DNA of 21,908 bases from CAZYVA01 sp964650695 (GTDB lineage: Bacteria > Bacillota > Clostridia > Lachnospirales > Lachnospiraceae). Of the stretch, positions 6,752-13,961 are shown in pieces (the first letter of the stretch is position 1; each line of letters begins with the position of its first letter). Location: the NCBI GenBank assembly GCA_964650695.1, contig CAZYVA010000022.1, positions 1 to 21,908 of the forward strand, in the 5' to 3' direction. The position numbers were made by a program, and so were the translations under genes. Below the pieces are notes generated by a model, which was given only the letters and a program-made list of their open reading frames with translations, was not told the DNA's origin and ran no database searches.

Positions 6752-8026
6752 CTAGCTTTCTTCCAGATCCTCGTTCAGATACGGAGTCGCGGTGTCTGAG
6801 ATATCTACCGCGTCTTCATCGGAAATACCATCAATGATTTTCGCGTCGTTGTACCAGTCTTCAAAGGTCATGCCAAGAGGGAAGATATCGTCCACGTTCT
6901 CACTGATAAATGTAGTGAAGTCAGGGACGCCTGCATCTTCAAACAGTGTGTTTGACAGCTCCAGCGATTTTTCGGAATCCGTAGCATAAATAATATCTTC
7001 CTCCGGGATGGACGGGTCTTTCCATTGGGTATCAAAGTCTTCGTTATTCTGCATATTTTGCTTGGACCACTTCCAGGTGATGGTTCTTCCTTCGGCAACG
7101 GTTTTCATGTACACAGTGCGCAGCCCGACATAAGGAGCCACATCAAACCCATCCGCGAACATCATAGCGGCATTGTAAGGATGCTCGTATAAATATTGTA
7201 CGGCCAGCGCATGTGCATAGATCAAACGGCGCGCAAGTTCCGGATGGTTTTCCCTGAATTCCACAGACATTGCATAGCTGCAGCAAGTTCCTGCGTTATC
7301 GTCTGAAAGCAGTTCGCCCTCTTCCAGGTTTGCGCCCCAACTGGTGAACAAGATTTTCCCAAAGCCTTCGTATTCCGACTGCGAAGCATATGGGTCGCAG
7401 CAGGTGAAAGCGTCGATCTGCTTTGCTTTCAGTGCGAACATGGCGTCGCTTTGCCCCATTGTGACAATGTCATAGTCTTCGGCCTTATAGGAGATGTCGT
7501 ATTCTTCAGCCCATTTTCTCCACTCTGCGTTGATTTCCGGTTCCGCGTCCATGGCGATGGTTTTGCCCTGCAGATCGGAAGGATCACTGATTTTATCAGG
7601 ATCCACAACCAGATAACGGGAGCCGCCGAGGTGGTTTGCACCCGCCTGGAACACAGGGGAATCCTCTGCCATCAGGTTTTTACTGAAAAATATGTACCCA
7701 ACATCCATAGCGCCGCTGATCAAGGCGTTGACCGTTTCAGCGGATTTCGTCAGGTTTACATTCAGGCCCATTGCATCATAAATACCGGCTTTTTCCCCGA
7801 TGATGGCGCAGCACATATGGTCGCAGTTGTAATACCCCATCTCAATCGTATAGTTCTTATCTTCCTCTGACAGATCCCCAAATTCAAAATCTTTTACCGC
7901 TTCCTCCGGGTCATAGTCCGTTTTTTCGACGTCTACAGCCGCTGTCTGGTCGCTGTTATGGCAGGCTGTAAGAAGCGACAACGTCATCGCCGCGATTAAA
8001 AGAGCGGCCGTCATCCTCTTTTTCAT
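6752..8026 (-). CDS. ABC transporter substrate-binding lipoprotein of the NMT1/TauA type, cysteine-rich
   Basis: A 424-aa extracellular lipoprotein. The signal peptide ends in LSLLTAC with the lipobox Cys at residue 22. The body has the fold signature of SsuA/TauA/NMT1-like binding proteins (AGIYDAMGLNV, ETVNALISGAMDVGY, DPSDLQGKTIAMD). Three Cys-Cys pairs in the presumed ligand-binding region are unusual: 72-73 (with C68), 209-210 (FTCCDPY) and 248-249 (GTCCSYAM), suggesting a thiophilic ligand. AGGAGG lies 6-7 bases before the ATG (complement of 8024-8026). It is divergent from the LysR gene and most likely supplies ligand to SaoP/SaoA. It contains no internal UGA. I give no symbol because I cannot assign one with certainty. 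Confidence 0.9.
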   Translation of the reverse strand: MKKRMTAALLIAAMTLSLLTACHNSDQTAAVDVEKTDYDPEEAVKDFEFGDLSEEDKNYTIEMGYYNCDHMCCAIIGEKAGIYDAMGLNVNLTKSAETVNALISGAMDVGYIFFSKNLMAEDSPVFQAGANHLGGSRYLVVDPDKISDPSDLQGKTIAMDAEPEINAEWRKWAEEYDISYKAEDYDIVTMGQSDAMFALKAKQIDAFTCCDPYASQSEYEGFGKILFTSWGANLEEGELLSDDNAGTCCSYAMSVEFRENHPELARRLIYAHALAVQYLYEHPYNAAMMFADGFDVAPYVGLRTVYMKTVAEGRTITWKWSKQNMQNNEDFDTQWKDPSIPEEDIIYATDSEKSLELSNTLFEDAGVPDFTTFISENVDDIFPLGMTFEDWYNDAKIIDGISDEDAVDISDTATPYLNEDLEES

Positions 8027-8190
8027 GTTCGTCCTCCTTTTCCATTTTTCCATGATGTACCCTTTCCGTGGTCACGATCCGCAGCATTGGATAAAAACCG
8101 GTTGTGGGCTGTAATCTTCACGGGCTTCTTGCGTATCGCAAATCGGGCACTACATTTGTAAAAATTAATTTTTATTAATAATTTAAAGCT

Positions 8191-8196
8191 ATCATA
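8191..8196 (-). promoter_or_regulatory. Candidate -10 of the lipoprotein gene
   Basis: TATGAT on the minus strand with no good -35 (TTTTTA at 17 bp), the pattern of an activator-dependent promoter. Transcription would start near 8184, about 158 nt before the ATG. The proposed LysR box at 8247-8270 would be centred near -74. Confidence 0.4.
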
Positions 8197-8246
8197 ACAG
8201 AGAAAACGGAAAATAAAAAGAAAAGAATCGGTATATTTGCATTTTA

Positions 8247-8270
8247 AATAAAGCAAGGGAGAAATATTAC
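8247..8270. promoter_or_regulatory. Candidate LysR operator, copy 1
   Basis: AATAAAGCA, seven or eight variable bases, then AATATTAC. Eighteen of 24 positions are identical to copy 2 at 10410-10433, including the first nine and last eight bases. It contains an AATA-N14-TATT dyad. It lies between the divergent lipoprotein and LysR genes. The rest of the 417-bp gap is AT-rich and holds no ORF of note. Confidence 0.65.
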
Positions 8271-8322
8271 AAAAATGAATAGACAAAAGAAATAAATGGC
8301 TTTACTTATTAGATTTATGAAT

Positions 8323-8351
8323 TTGATTTCGGAAAAACGGAGGATTATACT
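8323..8351 (+). promoter_or_regulatory. Promoter of the LysR gene
   Basis: TTGATT (8323-8328), 17 bp, TATACT (8346-8351). Start of transcription near 8358 gives a leader of about 86 nt. Confidence 0.6.
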
Positions 8352-8443
8352 GGAATAGCATAGATATTTGGGTTAAAAGTTTTGGACCCTGGTATCATGG
8401 CAAATGAAAAATGAAGGTTGTTGAGGATACAGAAGAGGTTTTC

Positions 8444-9346
8444 ATGCGTTTGGAATATATCAGAAGTTTTGTGGGCGTTGTAAATTACAGGAGTTTTTCA
8501 TTGGCGGCGAAATATCTGTACCTGTCGCAGCCGACGATCAGCACCCATATCAAGCAGTTGGAGATGGAGCTGGGTGTACAGCTTTTGGTGCGTTCTACCA
8601 AAGATGTAGTGCTGTCGGAGGATGGCAAGGTATTTTACCCGTATGCATTGCAATTGCTGGAGACGGAAAACCAGGCGTTGAAACAGCTTGGGAAAAACGA
8701 AGACGAAAAGAGTCCGGTTGTGACGGTAGCGCTTTCTTCGGTCCCGGGGTATTATGTATTTCCAAGGTTCCTTGCTGATTTCCGGGCCGGGCATCCGGAT
8801 ATCAGTTTTAAGATCCTGGAGGGCGACAGCGGGGACGTATTACAAAAAACATTGGATTTTGTGGCGGATATAGGTGTTGGAGGATTGCGCAGCGGGAATG
8901 AAAAAGTTCATTCGGAGATTTTGTTTGAAGATGAGATTATCCTGATTACGCCGAATACAGCAAAGTATCGGAGGATGAATGGAAAGTTTCCCGCCGAGCA
9001 GCTAAAGAGGGAGTTTTTTATTACGAGGGAGCTTGGGAGCGGGACCAAAGCCGTTTCGGAAAAAATGGAGCAGGCCCTTGGGAAAGGCGAGGAACCCTGG
9101 CATATTGCGGTCCAGTTTGAATCATCGGAGATGGTACGCCGGGCGGTAGAAGCCGGGGCGGGCATCGCGTTTATCAGTAAAACGGCGGCAAAGGAATCTC
9201 TGGAAAAACAGAAGGTCCTGGAATTTTCTTTTGAGAATGTGCAGTCCAAACGCCAAATGTACCTGATGTACCATAAAAACCGGACATTGGGGGACGCGGC
9301 AGAAAGGGTTTTGGCTTCGTTGCGTGAGTTTTGTATGAAAATATAA
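8444..9346 (+). CDS. LysR-family transcriptional regulator
   Basis: A 300-aa regulator with the N-terminal winged helix-turn-helix (MRLEYIRSFVGVV, then SLAAKYLYLSQPTISTHIKQLE at about 19-40) and a C-terminal periplasmic-binding-like effector domain (PVVTVALSSVPGYYVFP at about 91-107, then GAGIAFISK). Start ATG 8444 has GAGG five bases upstream; the in-frame ATG at 8411 would add 11 residues that family members lack. It is divergent from the binding lipoprotein and convergent with saoP, the usual position for a local LysR regulator. It probably senses the transported ligand or a derivative and binds the shared motif at 8247-8270 and 10410-10433; this is inference. Confidence 0.94.
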   Translation: MRLEYIRSFVGVVNYRSFSLAAKYLYLSQPTISTHIKQLEMELGVQLLVRSTKDVVLSEDGKVFYPYALQLLETENQALKQLGKNEDEKSPVVTVALSSVPGYYVFPRFLADFRAGHPDISFKILEGDSGDVLQKTLDFVADIGVGGLRSGNEKVHSEILFEDEIILITPNTAKYRRMNGKFPAEQLKREFFITRELGSGTKAVSEKMEQALGKGEEPWHIAVQFESSEMVRRAVEAGAGIAFISKTAAKESLEKQKVLEFSFENVQSKRQMYLMYHKNRTLGDAAERVLASLREFCMKI

Positions 9347-9400
9347 GGAACTGTCCAGGCATATCCGGCATCGATCTGAAAGTTCTTTCTGGACGGTTCC
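9347..9400. repeat. 12-bp imperfect inverted repeat after the LysR gene
   Basis: GGAACTGTCCAG at 9347-9358 pairs with CTGGACGGTTCC at 9389-9400 (one mismatch), with a 30-base loop. The left arm starts with the base after the LysR stop codon. It shares AACTGTCCAG with the reverse complement of the palindromes at 19301 and 20820, so it may be a relative of that dispersed repeat. Confidence 0.55.
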
Positions 9401-9405
9401 GAAAA

Positions 9406-9448
9406 GGCTGCCGGACGTAGATCCATCTGCCGGCAGCCTTTCTTCTTT
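9406..9448 (+). terminator. Terminator of the LysR gene
   Basis: GGCTGCCGG (9406-9414) and CCGGCAGCC (9430-9438) form a perfect 9-bp stem followed by TTTCTTCTTT. A short A-run before the stem gives some terminator character in the reverse direction too, which suits the convergent saoP gene. Confidence 0.85.
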
Positions 9449-9502
9449 ATTTATATTATTTTATCAGATGGCGGCAATCTGGCGGACATGCCGTAAATCC
9501 AT

Positions 9503-10327
9503 CTAGGGCTCTCTCCATCTTAACAAGAGCTTTTCGCAGAGAACTAATACAGCGTCAATCAAAAATCCAATGATCCCGGCTATTACCATGTAGGCAAGAA
9601 CCTTTTCCGTCTGTAACCGTCCTTGTGCTTCCACCATTATGTAACCGAACCCGGCACTTGTCGCAATGAACTCCGCTCATATGACGGACATCCACCCCAT
9701 GCCGATCGCCAGCCGGATACCGGTCAGGACGCCCGGAAGGGAACCGGGTATCACGATATCCGTCAGGATATTGAATGTATTTGCACCCATGGATCTTGCG
9801 GCGTTATAGAAATCTTTGCTGATGTCCTGCACCCCCGCGACAGTATTCAGGATAATGGTGAAGATGCCGCTGAATGCGATCAGGAAAATCGTAGGGCCGT
9901 CCCCGATCCCAAACCATACAATTGCAAGCGGGACCCATGCCATGATCGGGATCTGCCGCAGCGAATTGATGAACGGCGACATCGCCTGAAGGAATTTCGG
10001 CGAATATCCCATGATCATCCCAAGCGGGAACCCTATTACGAATGCATATAAGGAACCGGTCAATACACGCCGCATGGTAATGGCAAGATTCTGCAGCACG
10101 TACATATCAGTCATCGAGTAGACGATCTCGTATAATACATTTTCCAGATAAGGAAAAGTAAAGGGTGAATTTACGAGGTGTGCGGCAAAATACCATACAA
10201 TGGCGATAACAAATAAAGAAACGATCGCGCCGACATTGTATTTTTTGCCGGATAGCTTACGCCAGTTCTGCCTGTCTTTGTTTTTCACAGCGTGAACCAT
10301 GCGGTCAACCTGTCTGTTGTCTCCCAA
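9503..10327 (-). CDS. saoP: ABC transporter permease selenoprotein SaoP (UGA read as Sec at codon 217)
   Basis: A 274-aa inner-membrane permease of the SsuC/TauC family. It has the cytoplasmic EAA loop AARSMGANTFNILTDIVIPGSLPGVLTGIRL (AARSMGAN through GVLTGIRL), which docks to the ATPase. A gene caller stops at the TGA (complement of 9677-9679) after MGWMSVI. The same frame continues 57 codons to TAG with AEFIATSAGFGYI and a last membrane helix, exactly the expected family C-terminus, so this is not a broken gene. Sec217 falls where ordinary relatives have a small residue before AE. A hairpin with a GGTT loop lies 26 nt after the UGA. The start is TTG at 10327 with AAGGAG 8 bases upstream; ATG at codon 10 is an alternative. 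It pairs with SaoA at 12707, although the two are not in one operon. Confidence 0.88.
9641..9657 (-). promoter_or_regulatory. SECIS-like hairpin of saoP
   Basis: On the minus strand GTGCCG, loop GGTT, then CGG, a bulged T, and TAC. This gives six pairs with one bulged U, reminiscent of the bulged U of the E. coli fdhF SECIS. The loop starts 26 nt after the UGA. The stem is weaker than those of saoC, saoT and saoB. Confidence 0.6.
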
Positions 10328-10363
10328 TTTCCCATCTCCTTTCCTTTCATTTTATTTCACCCC

Positions 10364-10369
10364 ATAATA
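10364..10369 (-). promoter_or_regulatory. Candidate -10 of saoP
   Basis: TATTAT on the minus strand, with no clear -35. The predicted start near 10357 puts the LysR box (10410-10433) at about -65, the classical position for LysR activation. Confidence 0.4.
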
Positions 10370-10409
10370 TCAGAATTTTCATTACCGGAATAGGAATATC
10401 AAACAAAGG

Positions 10410-10433
10410 AATAAAGCATCGACAGAATATTAC
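10410..10433. promoter_or_regulatory. Candidate LysR operator, copy 2
   Basis: AATAAAGCA, a variable centre, then AATATTAC: the same 24-bp layout as 8247-8270. It sits nearly midway between the candidate -10 elements of saoP and saoT, about 53-55 bp from each, so one site could serve both divergent transcripts. Confidence 0.65.
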
Positions 10434-10471
10434 ATTTTTTTATAAATACGGAAACCGATGGGAAATAAAGC

Positions 10472-10477
10472 TATAAT
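10472..10477 (+). promoter_or_regulatory. Candidate -10 of the saoT operon
   Basis: A perfect TATAAT with no recognisable -35 at 16-18 bp, suggesting need for an activator. The predicted start near 10484 puts the LysR box at about -62 and leaves a short leader of about 23 nt. Confidence 0.55.
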
Positions 10478-10506
10478 ACAGAATAAGTGCCTGGGAGGTG
10501 TAGGAA

Positions 10507-10785
10507 GTGGAAAAGCCGTGTATCGAATATATCAGCGCATGCGCATGATGCGAGGTGTTTGGCGACTTGGTTCAAGTCCTGGAAAAAGAATACGAGGGGA
10601 AAGTAAATGTGAAAATATACCGCGCAGGCAAGGATTTTGATTATATAAAAAAATACGGGGCCGTTACGAAAAGCATGCTGGTGATTAATGAAAAGAAAGC
10701 AGTCACAAAGCTGACAAAGCCAGCGGTGCGCAAGGCGTTTGAGGAGGCATTGCAGCTATGGCAGGCGGATTCTTTGGCTTCATAA
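10507..10785 (+). CDS. saoT: Thioredoxin-like selenoprotein SaoT (UGA read as Sec at codon 14)
   Basis: A 92-aa thioredoxin-fold-like protein. Reading from GTG 10507 gives MEKPCIEYISACA-Sec-CEVFGDL, with the TGA at 10546-10548 inside a Cys-Ala-Sec-Cys motif (residues 12-15). That is the position of the CxxC active site in thioredoxin-like proteins. Downstream are KVNVKIYRAGKDFDYIKKYGAV and SMLVINEKK, matching the beta strands of a small thioredoxin fold. The ribosome binding site GGGAGGTG ends 6 bases before GTG; the later in-frame starts lack the redox motif and would give a headless protein. A GGTT-loop hairpin follows the UGA. The 3' end overlaps saoE by 28 bp. Likely a redox or metal-relay protein; the partner is unknown. 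Confidence 0.87.
10564..10578 (+). promoter_or_regulatory. SECIS-like hairpin of saoT
   Basis: GACTT, loop GGTTC (or a G-C pair closing GTT), AAGTC. The GGTT begins 21 nt after the UGA. The stem is perfect and in-frame with the coding sequence, as in bacterial SECIS elements. Confidence 0.7.
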
Positions 10786-11924
10786 AGAGTATTATTGTTT
10801 CTGCGTGGTCCATGCTGAACAGTTCATCCGGATGGATGATTTTTAGCTTTTTTGTGGCGGGGGTACTCCATGAGTTCCTGAAGCCGGAAAAAATCCAAAA
10901 AACGGCGATTGGTTCCAGCCGCGTGAGCGGCGTGTTCTGGACAACCTTATCCGGCATGTTTATTCCCATTTGCAGTTGCGGGACAATCCCGCTTGGTATC
11001 AGCATGTATTACAGCGGGGTCTATCTGGGCCCGACGCTGGCGTTTATGACGAGCACGCCCATGATCAACCCGCTGGCAGTTATTTTATCGTGGGGCCTTT
11101 TGGGGAAGCAGATCACCATTATCTATATTATTACAGGGTTTGTCGCACCGATGATCATCGGGGTGGTAGCGAACCGTTTTGCAGGGGACGAGCTGCATAT
11201 CGGCCTGAAAGATCAAAAGGAAGCTGCAAAAAGCGGCAAGGCTTATCCGGAGGAAAAGGAGGCCGATGGGGACGAAGGCCAGGCAATGGTGCAGTTGGAG
11301 TTTGAAGAGCCTTCTTTTTTAGAAAAGGTAAAAAGCGGGCTTCGATGGTCCTTGACAGATTTAAGTGTGACAGTCAGCAAGTACACCGTGTCTGGCATGC
11401 TGGTCGCAGGCTTTTTGTTTACTGTAGTGCCTCAGTCTTTTGTGCAGGATTACCTGGGGGATCCGGGTATGATTTCTCTTTTGGGGATTACAGTGGTGGC
11501 GGCTTTGATGTATGTGTGTGCTGTAGGCCATATCCCGTTTATCGCTGCACTGGTCGCGAGCGGCGCAGCCCCAGGGGTGGCGATTACATTTTTAATGGCG
11601 GGCGCTGGGACGAATATTCCGGAACTGCTTACGATTTCAAAAACCATCGGGAAGCGCGCAATGCTCCTGTATTTTGTGATGGTGGTGACGATCTCCAATA
11701 TTGTCGGCTATCTTACAAACCGCCTGCTGATGCCGGGATTTGAGCCGGTATTGGATTTTGACCAGACAACGAATACGATTGCCAAAGCAAATACATTGAT
11801 CATTGCCTTGCCGGAGTGGGGGAAATGGATCTGCAGTTCTATCCTGGTGGCTTATGCAGCGTATGCCTTGTATAAAGCGGTGCGGCCATGGTTTAAGAAG
11901 GTGTCTGTGGATGGAAAACAGTAA
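10758..11924 (+). CDS. saoE: ArsP-like efflux permease SaoE
   Basis: A 388-aa polytopic membrane protein of the ArsP/DUF318 permease family (PF03773 type). About eight hydrophobic segments are split by a charged cytoplasmic loop around 150-190 rich in Glu and Lys. The family motif PICSCGTIPLG is at 70-80, with Cys72 and Cys74. The second half has YVCAVGHIPFIAALVASG and FLMAGAGTNIPELL, again typical. Characterised ArsP proteins export trivalent organoarsenicals, so SaoE plausibly exports an organometal or organometalloid; the exact substrate is not shown by sequence. AGGAGG lies 10 bases upstream of the ATG, inside saoT, and its 3' end overlaps saoB by 14 bp, so it is translationally coupled. 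Confidence 0.9.
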   Translation: MAGGFFGFIKSIIVSAWSMLNSSSGWMIFSFFVAGVLHEFLKPEKIQKTAIGSSRVSGVFWTTLSGMFIPICSCGTIPLGISMYYSGVYLGPTLAFMTSTPMINPLAVILSWGLLGKQITIIYIITGFVAPMIIGVVANRFAGDELHIGLKDQKEAAKSGKAYPEEKEADGDEGQAMVQLEFEEPSFLEKVKSGLRWSLTDLSVTVSKYTVSGMLVAGFLFTVVPQSFVQDYLGDPGMISLLGITVVAALMYVCAVGHIPFIAALVASGAAPGVAITFLMAGAGTNIPELLTISKTIGKRAMLLYFVMVVTISNIVGYLTNRLLMPGFEPVLDFDQTTNTIAKANTLIIALPEWGKWICSSILVAYAAYALYKAVRPWFKKVSVDGKQ

Positions 11925-12705
11925 AAAGATCGCGGTTTTTATTGCGGGGTTTCTTGCTGTGGGGATTTTTATCGCAGTGGCGTTCCCGAAAGAAGGGAGC
12001 GGGAATCCGGATGCTGCCATCCGGATCGGCGCGGGGGATGATATTTCGGGGATACTGGCACAAGAGACGGCAGAGGAATTAAAGGATGGATATGCCGTTT
12101 CCAGCCACCTTGAAAATACATCGTTTCAGGATTGCTGAAGCAATATTGCTCAGTGGGCACTGAGTGCGGGTGAGATCAACGTGGCGTTTTATTGCGGCCA
12201 TATTGCCAGGCATACGGTAGAGGAAAACGAAAATGTTATGATTTACGGGCCGGTGATCATGAATGCCGAGTTGATCTGTTATAAGGATGCATGGGAATCT
12301 GTAAAGACAGTAGGGATCAGCCAGGGCAGGCAGCAGGAAAAAGCAATGGCGATGGATGCTTATCCACAGATTGAAAAGTTCCGGGAAATTACACAGAAAG
12401 GGATTCTGTATTCGCTGGAAGATGGACAGATCGATGCAGTGATACAGGATTTGAGCAAGGCGGCGCAAGTCCCCGGTTATAAGAGCAAGCCGCTTTCAGA
12501 TACGGATTTTATCTCGTATGTATTAGTTGTAGATAAGGAATTTGCGCAGACCGAGGCATTTGTTGATTTTATCAAGGGATACAATACAGCGGCAGAGCGG
12601 TTGAACCACCGGGAATACCTGTCGGAAAAACTTGGGGTGGAAAAAGACTGGCTTGTGGATAAAACGATTGAGTTCCTGCCATTGGAAGAAGGTGCGGATA
12701 GATAG
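11911..12705 (+). CDS. saoB: Substrate-binding-like selenoprotein SaoB (UGA read as Sec at codon 76)
   Basis: A 264-aa membrane-anchored protein. A signal-anchor helix spans about 7-24, then a binding-protein-like domain. The TGA at 12136-12138 lies in QDC-Sec-SNIAQWAL; the frame is open on both sides with no other stop. The C-terminal part (GPVIMNAELICYKDAWESV, LEDGQIDAVIQDLSKAA, DFISYVLVVDKEF) resembles NMT1-type substrate-binding proteins but is shorter than usual. Cys75, Sec76 and Cys95 may form a metal or thiol site. A conventional gene caller would report an aborted 75-aa ORF and a second protein starting near 12181. It overlaps saoE by 14 bp and stops 1 base before saoA. Confidence 0.88.
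12147..12166 (+). promoter_or_regulatory. SECIS-like hairpin of saoB
   Basis: CTCAGT, loop GGGC, ACTGAG: a perfect 6-bp stem extended by two G-T wobbles. The loop begins 17 nt after the UGA. It has the GG start shared by the other three hairpins but GC instead of UU after it. Confidence 0.72.
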
Positions 12706-12706
12706 G

Positions 12707-13543
12707 ATGTCGATATTGGTAAAAGGGATTTCCAAGAGTTTTAAAGGAAGGAAAAAAGGGGATCCGGCGAATGTTGTGTTAAAAGATGTTTCTTTCAGCG
12801 TGGAGGAAGGGGAGTTTGTATCGCTCCTGGGGCCGTCCGGATGCGGGAAGACGACAACGCTCACGATCATCGCGGGGTTCCAGAAGCTGGATAGCGGACA
12901 GATCGTTGTAAATGGGAAACCAGTAAGCAAGCCTGGGCCTGACCGTTCCTTTATGTTCCAGAACTATGCGTTGTTTCCATGGATGAAAGTTGGGGAAAAC
13001 ATTGAGTACCCGATGAAGAAAAAGAAACTTCCAAAAGCGCAAAGGAAAGAAAAACTGCATGCATTATTGGAGATTGCACAGCTTACGCAGTATGAACATT
13101 ATTATATCCATGAAATATCCGGCGGCATGAAACAAAGGGTGGCCCTGCTTCGTGCGCTGGCCTGTGAGCCGCAGGTGCTGCTGATGGATGAGCCTCTGGG
13201 GGCGGTGGATTTCCAGATGCGGCATATGCTCCAGATGCAGTTGGAGAGTATCCTGCAGAAGCAGAAAACGACCGTGCTGATGGTAACACATGATGTAGAT
13301 GAGTCTATTTACCTGAGCGACCGTGTCATTGTAATGTCACGGGATCACGGGAAAATCCTGGAGAACGTAGACATTGATCTCCCGCGGCCCCGTGACCGTA
13401 CCGCTGCGCAGTACCATATCTATGTAGACCGGCTCACCACGATCTTGAAAAGCGCCCTGGATGGCGAAGTGTTTACACAGGAAGACAAGGATCTGATGGA
13501 ATTTATCCAAGGAGCGGAGAAAAGAAACCAGAACCTGGCGTAA
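12707..13543 (+). CDS. saoA: ABC transporter ATP-binding protein SaoA
   Basis: A 278-aa ATPase of the SsuB/TauB group. It has Walker A GPSGCGKTT (42-50), Q-loop FQNYALFPW with Gln85, signature ISGGMKQR (137-144, Met in place of the usual Gln), Walker B VLLMDEP with Glu162, and the switch His195 in VTHDVDES. ATG 12707 follows the saoB stop by one base, with AAGAAGGTG upstream inside saoB. It powers import through SaoP, the only ABC permease in the window, although saoP lies in a separate divergent transcript. All catalytic motifs are intact. Confidence 0.95.
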   Translation: MSILVKGISKSFKGRKKGDPANVVLKDVSFSVEEGEFVSLLGPSGCGKTTTLTIIAGFQKLDSGQIVVNGKPVSKPGPDRSFMFQNYALFPWMKVGENIEYPMKKKKLPKAQRKEKLHALLEIAQLTQYEHYYIHEISGGMKQRVALLRALACEPQVLLMDEPLGAVDFQMRHMLQMQLESILQKQKTTVLMVTHDVDESIYLSDRVIVMSRDHGKILENVDIDLPRPRDRTAAQYHIYVDRLTTILKSALDGEVFTQEDKDLMEFIQGAEKRNQNLA

Positions 13544-13585
13544 CGATATGAAAAAAAATTTATCATAAAAGGAGGTAGTTTCATT

Positions 13586-13918
13586 ATGAAGGTAGCTTAT
13601 TTGTTGGAGTCGCAGAATGCGAGGGAGATTCTTGAACACATGATTATCCCCCAGTTAGAGGAAGACCGTCACGGCGCGGAGGTGGCCGGTATGATGTTCT
13701 TTTTTGACAATGCGTACATGCTTGTGGAAGGATCGGACATTGCGGACAGGCTCCAGAAGCTGAGTGAAAAAACAGGGATGCTGTTGATGGCATGCGACAG
13801 GTGCTGCTATCAGAGGGATATCGCAGACAAATTGATTGCCCCGGCGGGGATCGGATGTTTCCCGAATGTGTACGCGGCGCTGGCGCCGGCGGGTGTCGAT
13901 CAGGTCATTACATTGTAA
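13586..13918 (+). CDS. saoD: DsrE-related protein SaoD
   Basis: A 110-aa cytoplasmic protein that looks like a DsrE/DsrF/TusD-type sulfur-relay domain: MKVAYLLES at the start, IPQLEEDRHGAEVAGMMFFFDNAYMLVEGS, and KTGMLLMACDRCCYQR with Cys70, Cys73 and Cys74 where relay members hold their active cysteine. Proteins of this fold carry sulfur or selenium as persulfide or selenide, so a sulfur/selenium transfer job is likely by family. AAAAGGAGG lies 10 bases upstream of the ATG. The 42-bp gap from saoA holds no terminator, so it is probably in the same operon. No UGA in frame. Confidence 0.8.
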   Translation: MKVAYLLESQNAREILEHMIIPQLEEDRHGAEVAGMMFFFDNAYMLVEGSDIADRLQKLSEKTGMLLMACDRCCYQRDIADKLIAPAGIGCFPNVYAALAPAGVDQVITL

Positions 13919-13961
13919 TTGAAGATGAGATTTGGGCTGTAAAGCGGAGAGGGTTGTTTTG

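Noticed and set aside
9677..9679. saoP as a pseudogene with a nonsense mutation.
   Set aside because: The frame stays open with strong family similarity after the UGA, three other genes in the locus show the same pattern, and a SECIS-like hairpin follows.
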